From positions 322,873 to 386,872 of the forward strand of contig NZ_CANKYM010000003.1 in assembly GCF_947488185.1 (NCBI RefSeq): a stretch of DNA of 64,000 nt. The letters run 5' to 3'. The notes beneath the pieces are model-generated. The model ran no database searches. It was not told the origin of the DNA and worked only from the letters and a program-made list of their open reading frames with translations. Within the stretch, counting starts at the first letter, position 1. Each line of letters starts with the position of its first letter. Below, in pieces: positions 25,861-34,422 of the stretch. Origin of the DNA: an uncultured Roseobacter sp. (GTDB taxonomy: Bacteria > Pseudomonadota > Alphaproteobacteria > Rhodobacterales > Rhodobacteraceae). The translations under genes were made by a program, and so were the position numbers.

Positions 25861-27054
25861 TCAGATCACGGCCTTTTCCAAGAATTTCTCGCCGCGCAAG
25901 ACCCGGTCCACGTAGAAGGGCCTGAGATCAAGACTGCGGTATTCCCCATAGGCGATATGCTCGGCCAACCCGCGCCCGAGAGCCGGTGACTGTTGCAATC
26001 CATGTCCCGAAAATCCGTTGCAGAACAGGAAGTTCGACACCTCAGGATGCGGGCCGACAATCGCGTTCTGGTCGAGCGTGTTGTAGTCGTAATGCCCGAC
26101 CCACATGTTGATCAGCTTGATCTCTTCGAACTGCGGGATGCGGGTGGCGATGATCGGCCAGAATTTGTCTTCCCAGAGCCCGTGATCGGCGTTGAAATCG
26201 TCAAAATCCACCGCCGGGTCGTCGTCGGGCGGCCCTCCTGCGAGGTAATAGCGCCCGTCGGTGCGCATGTGCACGCCCGTGGGATCGATGGTCAGGGGCA
26301 GATCGCGGTCCAGCGGGTGGGCGGCATCGAAGATGTAAGTATAGCGGCGGCGCGGCTCGATGGGGATGTCGAGACCTGCCATTTGCGCCACAAGTGCCCC
26401 GCGCGTTCCCGCAGTGTTCACCAGCGCACCGCAGGCGATCGAATCGCCGGATTTCAGGGTCACCCCGGTGACGCGGTTGCCATTACGCGTGATCGCCGTG
26501 ACCTCGTCATGGGCATATTCAACGCCGTTCTTGCGCGCCATGCGCTTGAACCAGTCGAACATGGTACCGCCGTCGAAATAGCCCTCATCCACCAGATTGT
26601 GATTGGCCCCGAGGATGTCATCGAGCCGGTAAAAGGGATAGTTGGCGGCGATCTCATCCCGCGTCATGAATTTGGTGCCTGCACCGAGGCTGGCCTGCAC
26701 TTTCTGGCTTTCGCGCAGGGTTTCGGCAAATTCGGGTGTGTCGGCGAGGTACATGTAGCCGTAGCTTTGCAGCACTAGATTGGGCACTTCGGGATCATCC
26801 CCTATGAAGCGGCGGAAGTTCTTGATGAATTCCGCGCCGAACTGCGACACACCGATATTCACTTTGTTGGAAAACTGCTGTCGGATGCAGCTGTTGGTAT
26901 GGCTGGTCGCGGCATTTTCATAGGTGGGGTCTTTCTCCACCACCAGAACGCGCCCCTGAAACCCGGGCATCTGGGTCAGCCACCACGCCACGCTCGAGCC
27001 GTAGATCGCGCCGCCTACGATGATCACGTCATAGTTCTGGTGCTGAGTCGTCAT
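25861..27054 (-). CDS. FAD-dependent oxidoreductase of the DAO family (sarcosine oxidase/amino-acid oxidase-like)
   Basis: The 397-residue protein opens with a dinucleotide-binding fold, IIVGGAIYGSSVAWWL (11-26), preceded by an eight-residue lead. It has the DAO-family CGALVNTAGTRGALVA segment and a C-terminal FLFCNGFSGHGLQQSPALG that completes the FAD site. Relatives oxidise secondary amines or amino acids (sarcosine, dimethylglycine, D-amino acids). Residues for a covalent flavin are not apparent to me. The ATG at 27054 is chosen because GAGGGGGACGGG precedes it and the Rossmann motif is correctly placed; the longer frame from 27102 overlaps the upstream gene. Confidence 0.88.
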   Translation of the reverse strand: MTTQHQNYDVIIVGGAIYGSSVAWWLTQMPGFQGRVLVVEKDPTYENAATSHTNSCIRQQFSNKVNIGVSQFGAEFIKNFRRFIGDDPEVPNLVLQSYGYMYLADTPEFAETLRESQKVQASLGAGTKFMTRDEIAANYPFYRLDDILGANHNLVDEGYFDGGTMFDWFKRMARKNGVEYAHDEVTAITRNGNRVTGVTLKSGDSIACGALVNTAGTRGALVAQMAGLDIPIEPRRRYTYIFDAAHPLDRDLPLTIDPTGVHMRTDGRYYLAGGPPDDDPAVDFDDFNADHGLWEDKFWPIIATRIPQFEEIKLINMWVGHYDYNTLDQNAIVGPHPEVSNFLFCNGFSGHGLQQSPALGRGLAEHIAYGEYRSLDLRPFYVDRVLRGEKFLEKAVI

Positions 27055-27098
27055 CCCGTCCCCCTCGTGTCTTTTCGGAACACGGGCACACGGGGTCG

Positions 27099-27728
27099 TC
27101 AAGCTTTGTGATCCCTAAAGCGGGCAAAAGGTTTGACCAGCGCACGCGCAACCATTTCCAGCCGGTCCTGCCCGTAGAACATATCACCCTCGACGAAATA
27201 GGTTGGTGATCCAATGACATGGCGGGCGATGGCCTCTTTTGTATTGGCAACATGCTGCTCTTGTGTCGCGTCGCTCATGGCTTCTGCCACCAAGGTCTCC
27301 GCATCCATGCCGAGGCCCTCTGCGATGCGGGCAACCGTACCTCTGTCCGCCGGGTCCGCGTCATCGCGCCAATGGGCCTGCAGCAGCGCGCGGCTCAGGG
27401 CATGCACGTCCCATCCCATCTCTTGCGCCGCGATGATCGCACCATTGCCGAGGGCCAACGGATTGTCGTGATGGGTCGGCCGCCGCATGATCCAGGGCAG
27501 GTTCCGAAATTCCCCCCACCGCATCAACTCGCGCCCGAAAAAGTAATCCATCTGAGGTTTTGGGCGCGCGTTGAACGGGGTACCCCCTGCCGCGGCCATG
27601 ACTGGATCAAAGTCGAACGGTCGGTGGATGACCTGCGCGCCATGTTCACCGGCAATCTCTGCCAGACGCCAGGCCCCGAAATAGGCATAAACCGAATGGC
27701 AGGCGTAGAAGTATTCAATGGTTTTCAT
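27099..27728 (-). CDS. 2-hydroxychromene-2-carboxylate isomerase/DsbA-like oxidoreductase
   Basis: This 209-residue protein has the kappa-class GST/HCCA-isomerase fold: a thioredoxin-like start (EYFYACHSVYAYFG, with Ser12 at the position of the catalytic Ser), a helical insertion, and the cis-Pro-containing VIGSPTYFVEGDMFYGQDRL near the end. Enzymes of this type perform glutathione-dependent isomerisation in aromatic-compound breakdown. No naphthalene-pathway genes are nearby, so a different isomerisation or a thiol-transfer role is equally possible. It is four bases downstream of the kinase gene. Confidence 0.87.
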   Translation of the reverse strand: MKTIEYFYACHSVYAYFGAWRLAEIAGEHGAQVIHRPFDFDPVMAAAGGTPFNARPKPQMDYFFGRELMRWGEFRNLPWIMRRPTHHDNPLALGNGAIIAAQEMGWDVHALSRALLQAHWRDDADPADRGTVARIAEGLGMDAETLVAEAMSDATQEQHVANTKEAIARHVIGSPTYFVEGDMFYGQDRLEMVARALVKPFARFRDHKA

Positions 27729-27732
27729 GACC

Positions 27733-28752
27733 TTATCCTTCTTCGGCCAGAGCGCGTGCGTCCTGTGCCATTAAGGTGATGATCTCTCGCAGGCGTCCTG
27801 TGTCCTTGGGGTTTGACGCATTGCCATCCAGCCCGCGTTTCAACACACCCTGCAGGATCGCAAGCAGGCGAAAATACGAAAACACCACGTAAAACACCCA
27901 GTAATCTGGCCGGGCAATTCCGCGCCGCGCGCAATAGTCCGTGACATAGGCGTCTTCGTCCGGCAGGCCGGTGGCCGCGCGATCCACACCGCCGAGGCCA
28001 CGGAAGTGGCCCGCGTGCGGCAACCGCCAATGCATGCATTGATAGGCCAGATCGGCGAGCGGATGGCCCAATGTGCTCAACTCCCAATCGAGCAGCGCCA
28101 CAACCTCTTCGCTATCGGGCGCGAAGATCATGTTGTCGATGCGGAAATCGCCATGCACGATGCCGCCGGCACCGTCATCCGCCACCATATGCTCGTCCAG
28201 CCAGCGCATCAGCCAATCCACATCCGACAGCGGAGCGGTGGCGGTCTGGTGATACTGACCGGACCATCGCGTGAGTTGCCGCGCAAAATAACTCCCGGGC
28301 TTGCCATAGTCCGCCAGACCGACCTCGTCAGGCACCACGTTATGCAACGCGGCCAGCGTGCCGTTCATCGCATCGTAAACACGCCCACGCGCTTCCCGGT
28401 CGATCTCGGGCAGGGCCGGGTCCCAGAAAATGCGCCCCTCGACCATTTCCATGACCATGAACTGGGTGCCCAGCGGGGTGTCGCTTCCGGACAGGTGATA
28501 GACCTGCGGCACCGGCACATCGGTGGCCGCCAGCGCCTGCATCACGCGGAACTCGCGGTCGACCGCATGCGCGGATTTCAGAAGTTTGCCAGGCGGCTTG
28601 GCCCGCAGCACATAGTCGGTGCCGCCGCTGGTCACGCGGTAGGTCGGGTTTGACTGCCCGTCCGAGAATTTCTCGAAACCGTCCAGCGTGCCAAAACCGT
28701 CGACATGCGCGGCCAGATAGCGTTCCAGCTCTTTCGGGGCATAGCGGTGCAT
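27733..28752 (-). CDS. APH-family phosphotransferase, ACAD10/11 kinase-domain-like
   Basis: The 339-residue protein is an aminoglycoside-phosphotransferase-fold kinase, with the nucleotide-loop region FSDGQSNPTYRV, catalytic HGDFRIDN (200-207) and metal-binding LLDWELSTLG (Asp222). The sequences YVLRAKPPGKLLKSAHAVDR and LDWELSTLGHPLADLAY closely recall the N-terminal kinase domain of ACAD11 and bacterial LvaA, which phosphorylates 4-hydroxyacyl-CoA. The ATG at 28752 follows GAGGGAG by eight bases. The divergent gene 99 bases away is the matching acyl-CoA dehydrogenase, so the two may form a split ACAD11. Confidence 0.88.
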   Translation of the reverse strand: MHRYAPKELERYLAAHVDGFGTLDGFEKFSDGQSNPTYRVTSGGTDYVLRAKPPGKLLKSAHAVDREFRVMQALAATDVPVPQVYHLSGSDTPLGTQFMVMEMVEGRIFWDPALPEIDREARGRVYDAMNGTLAALHNVVPDEVGLADYGKPGSYFARQLTRWSGQYHQTATAPLSDVDWLMRWLDEHMVADDGAGGIVHGDFRIDNMIFAPDSEEVVALLDWELSTLGHPLADLAYQCMHWRLPHAGHFRGLGGVDRAATGLPDEDAYVTDYCARRGIARPDYWVFYVVFSYFRLLAILQGVLKRGLDGNASNPKDTGRLREIITLMAQDARALAEEG

Positions 28753-28851
28753 CGGCAAATCTCCCTCGTGACCCATGGACAAGTCCCGGTGATCTAAGCA
28801 ACTCTGCGGGCGCGGGGAAAGCCCCGATTACCGATCAGGGAGGCGCGGGCG

Positions 28852-30087
28852 ATGGATATGAATTTTGGCATGGCGGAGGAAAATCGGGCCCTTCTGGACC
28901 GGGTGGCGGCGATGATCCGTGACGAGGTGATGCCGATGGAGGCCGAATACCACGCGGAGATCGGCAAAGAGGACCGCTGGACCTACACGGATCGTCAGGC
29001 CGAGATCCTCGAAGGGCTCAAGACCAAGGCCAAGGCGGCGGGCCTGTGGAATTTCTGGCTGACCGACAGCGAGAAGGGTTTTGGTCTCAGCACGGTGGAA
29101 TACGCCTATTTTGCCGAGGAAATGGGGAAAACGCCGCTCGGCGCGGAGGTTTTCAACTGCTCCGCACCGGACACCGGCAATATGGAGGTGTTCGAGCGCT
29201 ACGGCACACCGGCCATGAAGGAGCTTTGGCTCGGGCGGCTGCTCGAAGGCGAAATTCGGTCGGCCTATCTGATGACGGAACCCGATGTCGCCTCTTCGGA
29301 TGCCACCAACATCGCCATGTCCTGTGTGCGGGATGGCGACGACTATGTCCTGAACGGGGAGAAATACTGGGCGTCGGGGGCGGGGGATCCGCGCTGCAAG
29401 GTCTATATCGTCATGGTCCGGACCGGGGATGAGGAGACACCCAGACATCAGCAGCATTCGATGATCGTTGTCGATGCCGCCACGCCCGGCATCGAGATTT
29501 TGCGGCCCATGCATGTCTTTGGCCACGACGACGCGCCCCACGGGCATATGCACATCCGTTTCACGGACGTCCGGGTGCCGGTCGAGAACATGTTGCTGGG
29601 TGAAGGACGCGGGTTTGAAATCGCGCAAGGTCGGCTGGGCCCCGGGCGCATTCATCACTGCATGCGGTCTGTCGGTCAGGCGGAAGCTGCGCTGGAGTTG
29701 ATGTGTCGCCGATCATTGCAAAAGGAGGCATTCGGTAAACCGCTGGCGAATCTCGGCGCGAATTTCGACATTATTGCGGAATGTCGGATGGAGATCGAAC
29801 AGGCGCGGCTCTTGTGCCTCAAGGCGGCCTGGATGATGGATCAGGGGGACGCGCGTGCCGCAGCTCCTTGGATTTCGCAAATCAAGATTGTCGCCCCGCG
29901 CATGGCATTGAAGGTGATCGACGAGGCAATGCAAATGCACGGCGGGCAGGGGATCAGCCAGGACACGCCCCTTGCAATGGCCTGGACCTGGCAGCGCGCC
30001 TTGCGGTTTGCGGATGGACCGGACGCAGTGCATCGTCGTCAGGTGGCACGCGCAGAACTGCGCAAACACACGCAGGAAAAAGTCTGA
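28852..30087 (+). CDS. acyl-CoA dehydrogenase, ACAD10/11-like
   Basis: The 411-residue flavoenzyme carries the ACAD signatures MTEPDVASSDATN, GEKYWASGAGDPRCK, and GEGRGFEIAQGRLGPGRIHH, followed by the C-terminal MQMHGGQGISQDTPLA. These stretches match the dehydrogenase half of ACAD10/11 rather than classical short- or medium-chain enzymes. In the LvaA/LvaC scheme this partner eliminates phosphate from 4-phosphoacyl-CoA to give an enoyl-CoA that re-enters beta-oxidation. AGG stands before the ATG. It is transcribed away from the kinase operon across a short shared promoter region. Confidence 0.92.
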   Translation: MDMNFGMAEENRALLDRVAAMIRDEVMPMEAEYHAEIGKEDRWTYTDRQAEILEGLKTKAKAAGLWNFWLTDSEKGFGLSTVEYAYFAEEMGKTPLGAEVFNCSAPDTGNMEVFERYGTPAMKELWLGRLLEGEIRSAYLMTEPDVASSDATNIAMSCVRDGDDYVLNGEKYWASGAGDPRCKVYIVMVRTGDEETPRHQQHSMIVVDAATPGIEILRPMHVFGHDDAPHGHMHIRFTDVRVPVENMLLGEGRGFEIAQGRLGPGRIHHCMRSVGQAEAALELMCRRSLQKEAFGKPLANLGANFDIIAECRMEIEQARLLCLKAAWMMDQGDARAAAPWISQIKIVAPRMALKVIDEAMQMHGGQGISQDTPLAMAWTWQRALRFADGPDAVHRRQVARAELRKHTQEKV

Positions 30088-30603
30088 AGGCTCTCCATGA
30101 AGCCGTTGGGTGAATTGCAGGCTGCCGCGTTTCGCTCAGGGTGAACCTGATGCACTGAGCCGCAGCGGTAACAGCAGAATTTTGCTTACATTTCTTGCCA
30201 GCTAATGGAACCCACCGGCTACTTCCCGAGTTCTCCGACCGTTAACAAAGGCATTCTGGCGCAGTCCGGAGCCAGTTTAACGAGTACCTGGGGAGTTTGG
30301 GTAACGAGTGCCCGGTGGGTTGGGCCCTTGGCCTGACCCACCACGGCACGCGTGTGATGAAATTACGGTTCTGGGGCGGAACCGAAAGACAGCGGACTCG
30401 TGTAAACGAAAGCGAACAAAAATCCGCGAAGAGGTGATTTTGTAAAGCAATGATGCAAATTTGGGGACAACTAACCAGATTTGAATTGGAAAACTCAAGT
30501 AGCGCGATTTTGACCAACCTTGGTTAGGCGCTTGATGTCATCTGCGCCAGCGACGCCTCACCAGGCATAGGTGTGGCCGTTGGGAAAGCGACAATCATTG
30601 AAG
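30088..30603. other. non-coding gap of about 500 bases with an imperfect 24-base tandem repeat
   Basis: No convincing gene is seen between the acyl-CoA dehydrogenase and truA. Two adjacent 24-base units (30278-30301 and 30302-30325), both starting TAACGAGT, match at 18 of 24 positions. The part from 30360 to 30530 is more AT-rich than its flanks. A minus-strand frame (30242-30517) lacks a ribosome site and protein-like composition. The region could be a decayed gene or mobile-element scar. Confidence 0.4.
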
Positions 30604-30630
30604 GCAGGTAAGGTGGGCTTTCAGGCCACC
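30604..30630 (-). repeat. palindromic 3'-end repeat, copy A (after truA)
   Basis: Read on the minus strand, the core GGTGGCCTGAAAGCCCACC is followed by TTACCTGC and lies five bases beyond the truA stop. The core is an imperfect palindrome able to form a hairpin. Three further copies lie at 36047, 39799 and 39848. Confidence 0.8.
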
Positions 30631-30635
30631 TTTGG

Positions 30636-31403
30636 CTATGCAAACGGATTCTCTTCATAACACACATGTGCAAGGTAGAGTCCCTGTGGCGGGCAGACGG
30701 GCCCACAGGCGGCGCGATCCAGCGCGGCCAATGCGCTGGCAACCTGATCCGGAGGCCAGGAGCCCGCGCCGACACGTTCCAGCGTGCCGACGAAACTGCG
30801 CACCTGATTGTGCAGAAAGGACCGGGCGCGCACATCGAAATGCACTTCCGGTCCGTGGGGCGTCTCCACCCGTACCACATCCAGACGGTCCAGGGTTTTC
30901 ACCGGGCTGTCCGCCTGACAGATGGTGGATCGAAAAGTAGTGAAATCATGCCGCCCGATCAGATGCGCGGCGGCCCTCGCCATGGCAGGGACGTCCAGCT
31001 CGTGTTTGACCTGCCAGACCAGCCTGTCCTGATGGGTGGCCGGTGCCCGGCGCATCAGGATGCGAAAGAGGTATTGCCTTTGCAGCGCGGAGAACCGGGC
31101 GTGCCAGTCATCGGAAACCTCGGCACAGGCGACAATTGCCACCGGATCGGGCTTCAGGTGATAGTTCAACGCCTCCGACAGGCGAAAGGGATCCCATGTC
31201 TCCATCATGTCGCAATGGGCAACCTGCCCCAGCGCATGCACCCCGGCATCCGTCCGTCCTGCCGCGGCAATCGTATGCGCGCGCGGCTCCAAGCGGGCCA
31301 GGGCGGCCTCGATTTTACCCTGGACCGTGGCCTGCGCCTTCTGGCGCTGCCACCCGGCAAATGGCTTCCCGTGGTACTCGACTTTTAATGCATAGCGCGG
31401 CAT
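30636..31403 (-). CDS. truA: tRNA pseudouridine(38-40) synthase TruA
   Basis: TruA converts uridines 38-40 of the tRNA anticodon arm to pseudouridine. The 255-residue protein starts [20 protein letters not shown], and the catalytic Asp lies in [18 protein letters not shown]. The [13 protein letters not shown] and [17 protein letters not shown] segments complete the family pattern. The ATG at 31403 is chosen from this conserved N-terminus; the open frame extends further upstream without similarity. It is divergent from the YcjX-like gene. Confidence 0.95.
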   Translation of the reverse strand: MPRYALKVEYHGKPFAGWQRQKAQATVQGKIEAALARLEPRAHTIAAAGRTDAGVHALGQVAHCDMMETWDPFRLSEALNYHLKPDPVAIVACAEVSDDWHARFSALQRQYLFRILMRRAPATHQDRLVWQVKHELDVPAMARAAAHLIGRHDFTTFRSTICQADSPVKTLDRLDVVRVETPHGPEVHFDVRARSFLHNQVRSFVGTLERVGAGSWPPDQVASALAALDRAACGPVCPPQGLYLAHVCYEENPFA

Positions 31404-31517
31404 GGCGCAGGCCCTAGCGCGCAGCGCGTGTCGCGTCAAATGGCTTTGAAGCCTCTGGTACCCCCGCGCGCCAGCGCTTATGTGTTGCAAAACGAAAACT
31501 GCAGGGACAGGCAGGCT

Positions 31518-32933
31518 TTGGTCATCACTTCAATCGCCGACACGGTGCTGCGCCAGATCGAAAACGTGCAGGATACTGTAAACGAGACACTGTTCGAGCC
31601 GGTGGTGCGTGTCGGTGTGACCGGGCTTGCACGGTCCGGAAAGACCGTCTTCATCACCTCGCTGATTGCCAATCTGTTGGATCAAGGCCGCATGCCGCAT
31701 CTGGTGGCGGCGGCCGAGGGCCGGATCGAGGCGGCTTTCCTGCAACCGCAGCCGGATGATACCGTGCCGCGCTTCGATTTCGAGACCCATCTGGCGCAGT
31801 TGACGGCGCGCGAACCCGCCTGGCCGGACAGCACGCGGGCCATCTCGGAATTGCGGTTGTCCCTGCGGGTGCAGCGCGCAGGGTTGCTCGCCGGGCTGCA
31901 GGGGCCGCGCACGATCCACGTGGATATCGTGGACTATCCCGGTGAATGGCTGCTCGACCTCGCCTTGCTCGAAAAGGATTATGCAACCTGGTCCGCAGAG
32001 GTTCTGACCCGGATCAAAGACCGCGCGGAGGCGTCGGCGTTCACGGCCTTGGTTGCGTCAACGGACCCGGCTGCGGCGCTTGAAGAACCCGCAGCAAAGG
32101 CCCTCGCCACGGCCTTCACCGATTATCTGAATGCGGCACGACAGGCGGGATATTATGATTGCACGCCGGGGCGGTTCCTGCTGCCGGGGGATCTGGCGGG
32201 ATCGCCGGTGCTCACCTTTGCGCCTTTGCCCACCGACGGGACGGCCCCGCGCAAATCCCTCCTGCGCGAAATGACCCGGCGCTATGAAGCCTATAAACAC
32301 CAGGTCGTGCGTCCGTTTTTCCGCGATCATTTCGCCCGGATCGATCGTCAGGTTGTGCTGGTCGATGCCTTGGGCGCAATCCACAAGGGGCCGCGCGCTG
32401 TTGAGGACATGCGCGGTGCCATGGCTGACATCCTTGGTGCCTTCCGCCCGGGCCAGAATGCGTTCCTGACCCAGCTTTTCCAGGGCAAGCGGGTGGAGAA
32501 AATCCTCTTCGCGGCCACCAAGGCGGATCACCTGCATCACCGGCAACACGGGCGGCTGACCGCGATCATGGAGGCCTTGGTGCGCGGGGCCGTTGACCGG
32601 GCCCGGTTCGCGGGTGCAGAGACGTCCGCCATGGCCATCGCCTCTCTGCGCGCCACGATCGAGGATACGGTACCCCACGACGGTCAGACGCTGGATGTGG
32701 TGCGCGGTACCCTGCTCGACAGCGGAAAACAGGCAGCATTCTACCCCGGGGAGCTGCCCGAGTATCCCAGCCACCTGCTGACGCCTGCGCGCAATGGTGC
32801 AAAAAGCTGGCTGGAAGACGACTACCGTGTGATGAATTTCGCACCTTCCCCGCTAACTTTGCGCCCCGGCGATGGTCCGCCGCATATCCGGCTTGATAAG
32901 GCAGCCCAATTCCTTTTAGGGGATAGGCTATGA
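31518..32933 (+). CDS. YcjX-like P-loop ATPase family protein
   Basis: YcjX proteins are GTPase-like P-loop proteins of unknown detailed function, usually encoded beside YcjF. The product begins [20 protein letters not shown], has Walker A in [16 protein letters not shown], and later shows [14 protein letters not shown] (Walker B-like), [11 protein letters not shown] and [15 protein letters not shown] at 31518, with AGGCAGG just upstream, places the conserved N-terminus at the first codon. A GTG at 31428 would add 30 non-conserved residues and leave only 24 bases to the divergent truA, so it is less likely. It overlaps the next gene by ATGA. Confidence 0.85.
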   Translation: MVITSIADTVLRQIENVQDTVNETLFEPVVRVGVTGLARSGKTVFITSLIANLLDQGRMPHLVAAAEGRIEAAFLQPQPDDTVPRFDFETHLAQLTAREPAWPDSTRAISELRLSLRVQRAGLLAGLQGPRTIHVDIVDYPGEWLLDLALLEKDYATWSAEVLTRIKDRAEASAFTALVASTDPAAALEEPAAKALATAFTDYLNAARQAGYYDCTPGRFLLPGDLAGSPVLTFAPLPTDGTAPRKSLLREMTRRYEAYKHQVVRPFFRDHFARIDRQVVLVDALGAIHKGPRAVEDMRGAMADILGAFRPGQNAFLTQLFQGKRVEKILFAATKADHLHHRQHGRLTAIMEALVRGAVDRARFAGAETSAMAIASLRATIEDTVPHDGQTLDVVRGTLLDSGKQAAFYPGELPEYPSHLLTPARNGAKSWLEDDYRVMNFAPSPLTLRPGDGPPHIRLDKAAQFLLGDRL

Positions 32934-33379
32934 GCACGATCACCATTTCACCGGCGCGCACGCTTGATGCAGGTGCGGTAGGTCACATCCTGTCGGCCTC
33001 CAACGACATGATGCCCTGGTTGCCGCGGCTCCACTCGGCAGCTGAAGAGATCATGTACGCAGGTGACATGATCGAGGCAGGCTGGGTCCGCGTAGCCAAG
33101 AAAAATGGCAAGGTCGTTGGGTTCATTGCGCGTTGGGAAGAGGAAATCCACGCACTTTATGTCTTGCCGGACGCGCAGGATAGCGGCGTGGGCACGTCAC
33201 TGCTGGAAGATGCCAAGGCAGAGACGGACAAACTGGCGCTGTGGAGCTACCAGGCGAATTCATCGGCGACGAGGTTTTACGGGTTGCGCGGCTTCGTCGA
33301 GACCGCGCGGACCGACGGCAGCGAAAACGATGCTGGCCTGCCGGATATCCGGTTCGAGTGGGTCAAAGGGGCTTTCTGA
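32930..33379 (+). CDS. GNAT family N-acetyltransferase between the YcjX- and YcjF-like genes
   Basis: This 149-residue protein is a single GNAT domain. Its beta4-alpha3 region reads IHALYVLPDAQDSGVGTSLL, with the acetyl-CoA motif QDSGVGTSL, and the end has the usual ATRFYGLRGFVE stretch. The substrate is unknown. It is coupled by a four-base overlap to the YcjX-like gene and by a one-base overlap (TGATG) to the following DUF697 gene, so it is an integral member of this operon. Confidence 0.88.
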   Translation: MSTITISPARTLDAGAVGHILSASNDMMPWLPRLHSAAEEIMYAGDMIEAGWVRVAKKNGKVVGFIARWEEEIHALYVLPDAQDSGVGTSLLEDAKAETDKLALWSYQANSSATRFYGLRGFVETARTDGSENDAGLPDIRFEWVKGAF

Positions 33380-34383
33380 TGGCCCGGGGCCCAGTCCTGA
33401 TCGAGCTGGAAGATGAAAAAGCCGACACGCTGACCGTCGCGGACGCGCCGCCGGTGCCGGACGACACACCGGGAATGCCAAGCGGTCAGGCGATGCAGGT
33501 GGCTGCCGGGATTGCCGCGCGCAAACCGTCGCGACTGGTGCGCTGGTTCTGGTCACTGGGCATCGCCCTTGTCGGTGCGATTGTCTCGATCAAGGCGTGG
33601 GGGTTTCTGACCGATCTGGTCGTGCGCAACGCGATCCTGGGCTGGGGTGTCACTGGCCTCTTGGGCGCGTTCCTTTTTGTTTTGGCTGTGCTGGCCCTGC
33701 GCGAGATTGCTGCTCTGGGTCGGCTCGGCCGGGTGGACGGTCTGCGCCGCGCCGCCGATACCGCGCTGGTGGACGAGGATCTTGAGGCGGCACGGGTGGT
33801 CACGGATCGGTTGGTGGCGCTGTACAAGGGGCGTGAGGATACCCGCTGGGGCCGGGACCGGCTGGCCGAGCTGCGCCGTGATCAGATGGATGCGTCGAGC
33901 CTGCTCGCTTTGGCGGACCGCGAGTTGCTGGGGCCGCTGGATCAGGCCGCGCAGCGTGAGGTCGAAGCCGCCGCACGGCAGGTGGCGACGGTAACGGCGC
34001 TGGTGCCGCTGGCGCTGGCGGATGTGGCCGCGGCGTTGACGGCCAACCTGCGTATGATCCGGCGTATTGCTGAGGTCTACGGCGGGCGGTCGGGGTTTCT
34101 GGGGGGGTGGCGTCTGACCCGTGCGGTGATGGCGCATCTGGTGGCAACGGGTGCCGTTGCCGTGGGGGATGATCTGCTGGAGCCGGTGCTGGGCGGGTCT
34201 ATCATTGGCAAGCTCTCGCGCCGCTTCGGCGAGGGGCTGGTCAATGGCGCGCTGACGGCACGTGTCGGGGTCGCGGCGATGGAAGTCTGCCGTCCTTTGC
34301 CGTTTGCGGCTGGAAAAAAGCCGAAAGTACCCAATATCATTAAGAGCAGCCTCAGCGGATTGTTCGGATCGTCTAAATCCTGA
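33379..34383 (+). CDS. YcjF-like (TIGR01620/DUF697) membrane protein
   Basis: The 334-residue protein has a charged N-terminal tail, two adjacent membrane helices at about residues 56-74 and 85-110 (WSLGIALVGAIVSIKAW and GVTGLLGAFLFVLAVLAL), a coiled helical region, and a DUF697 domain (VTALVPLALADVAAALTANL, then GRLSR-like segments). It ends in a basic tail. YcjF proteins act alongside YcjX, perhaps at the inner membrane. The ATG at 33379 overlaps the stop of the GNAT gene; a longer frame from 33241 lies inside that gene. Confidence 0.87.
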   Translation: MARGPVLIELEDEKADTLTVADAPPVPDDTPGMPSGQAMQVAAGIAARKPSRLVRWFWSLGIALVGAIVSIKAWGFLTDLVVRNAILGWGVTGLLGAFLFVLAVLALREIAALGRLGRVDGLRRAADTALVDEDLEAARVVTDRLVALYKGREDTRWGRDRLAELRRDQMDASSLLALADRELLGPLDQAAQREVEAAARQVATVTALVPLALADVAAALTANLRMIRRIAEVYGGRSGFLGGWRLTRAVMAHLVATGAVAVGDDLLEPVLGGSIIGKLSRRFGEGLVNGALTARVGVAAMEVCRPLPFAAGKKPKVPNIIKSSLSGLFGSSKS

Positions 34384-34422
34384 ACCGCGACGGCGATGAT
34401 GGGGTTCATGGGAGACGATTGA

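Noticed and set aside
30242..30517. 91-codon minus-strand frame in the gap upstream of truA
   Set aside because: There is no ribosome site, the composition is not protein-like, and the frame arises partly from the 24-base repeat.
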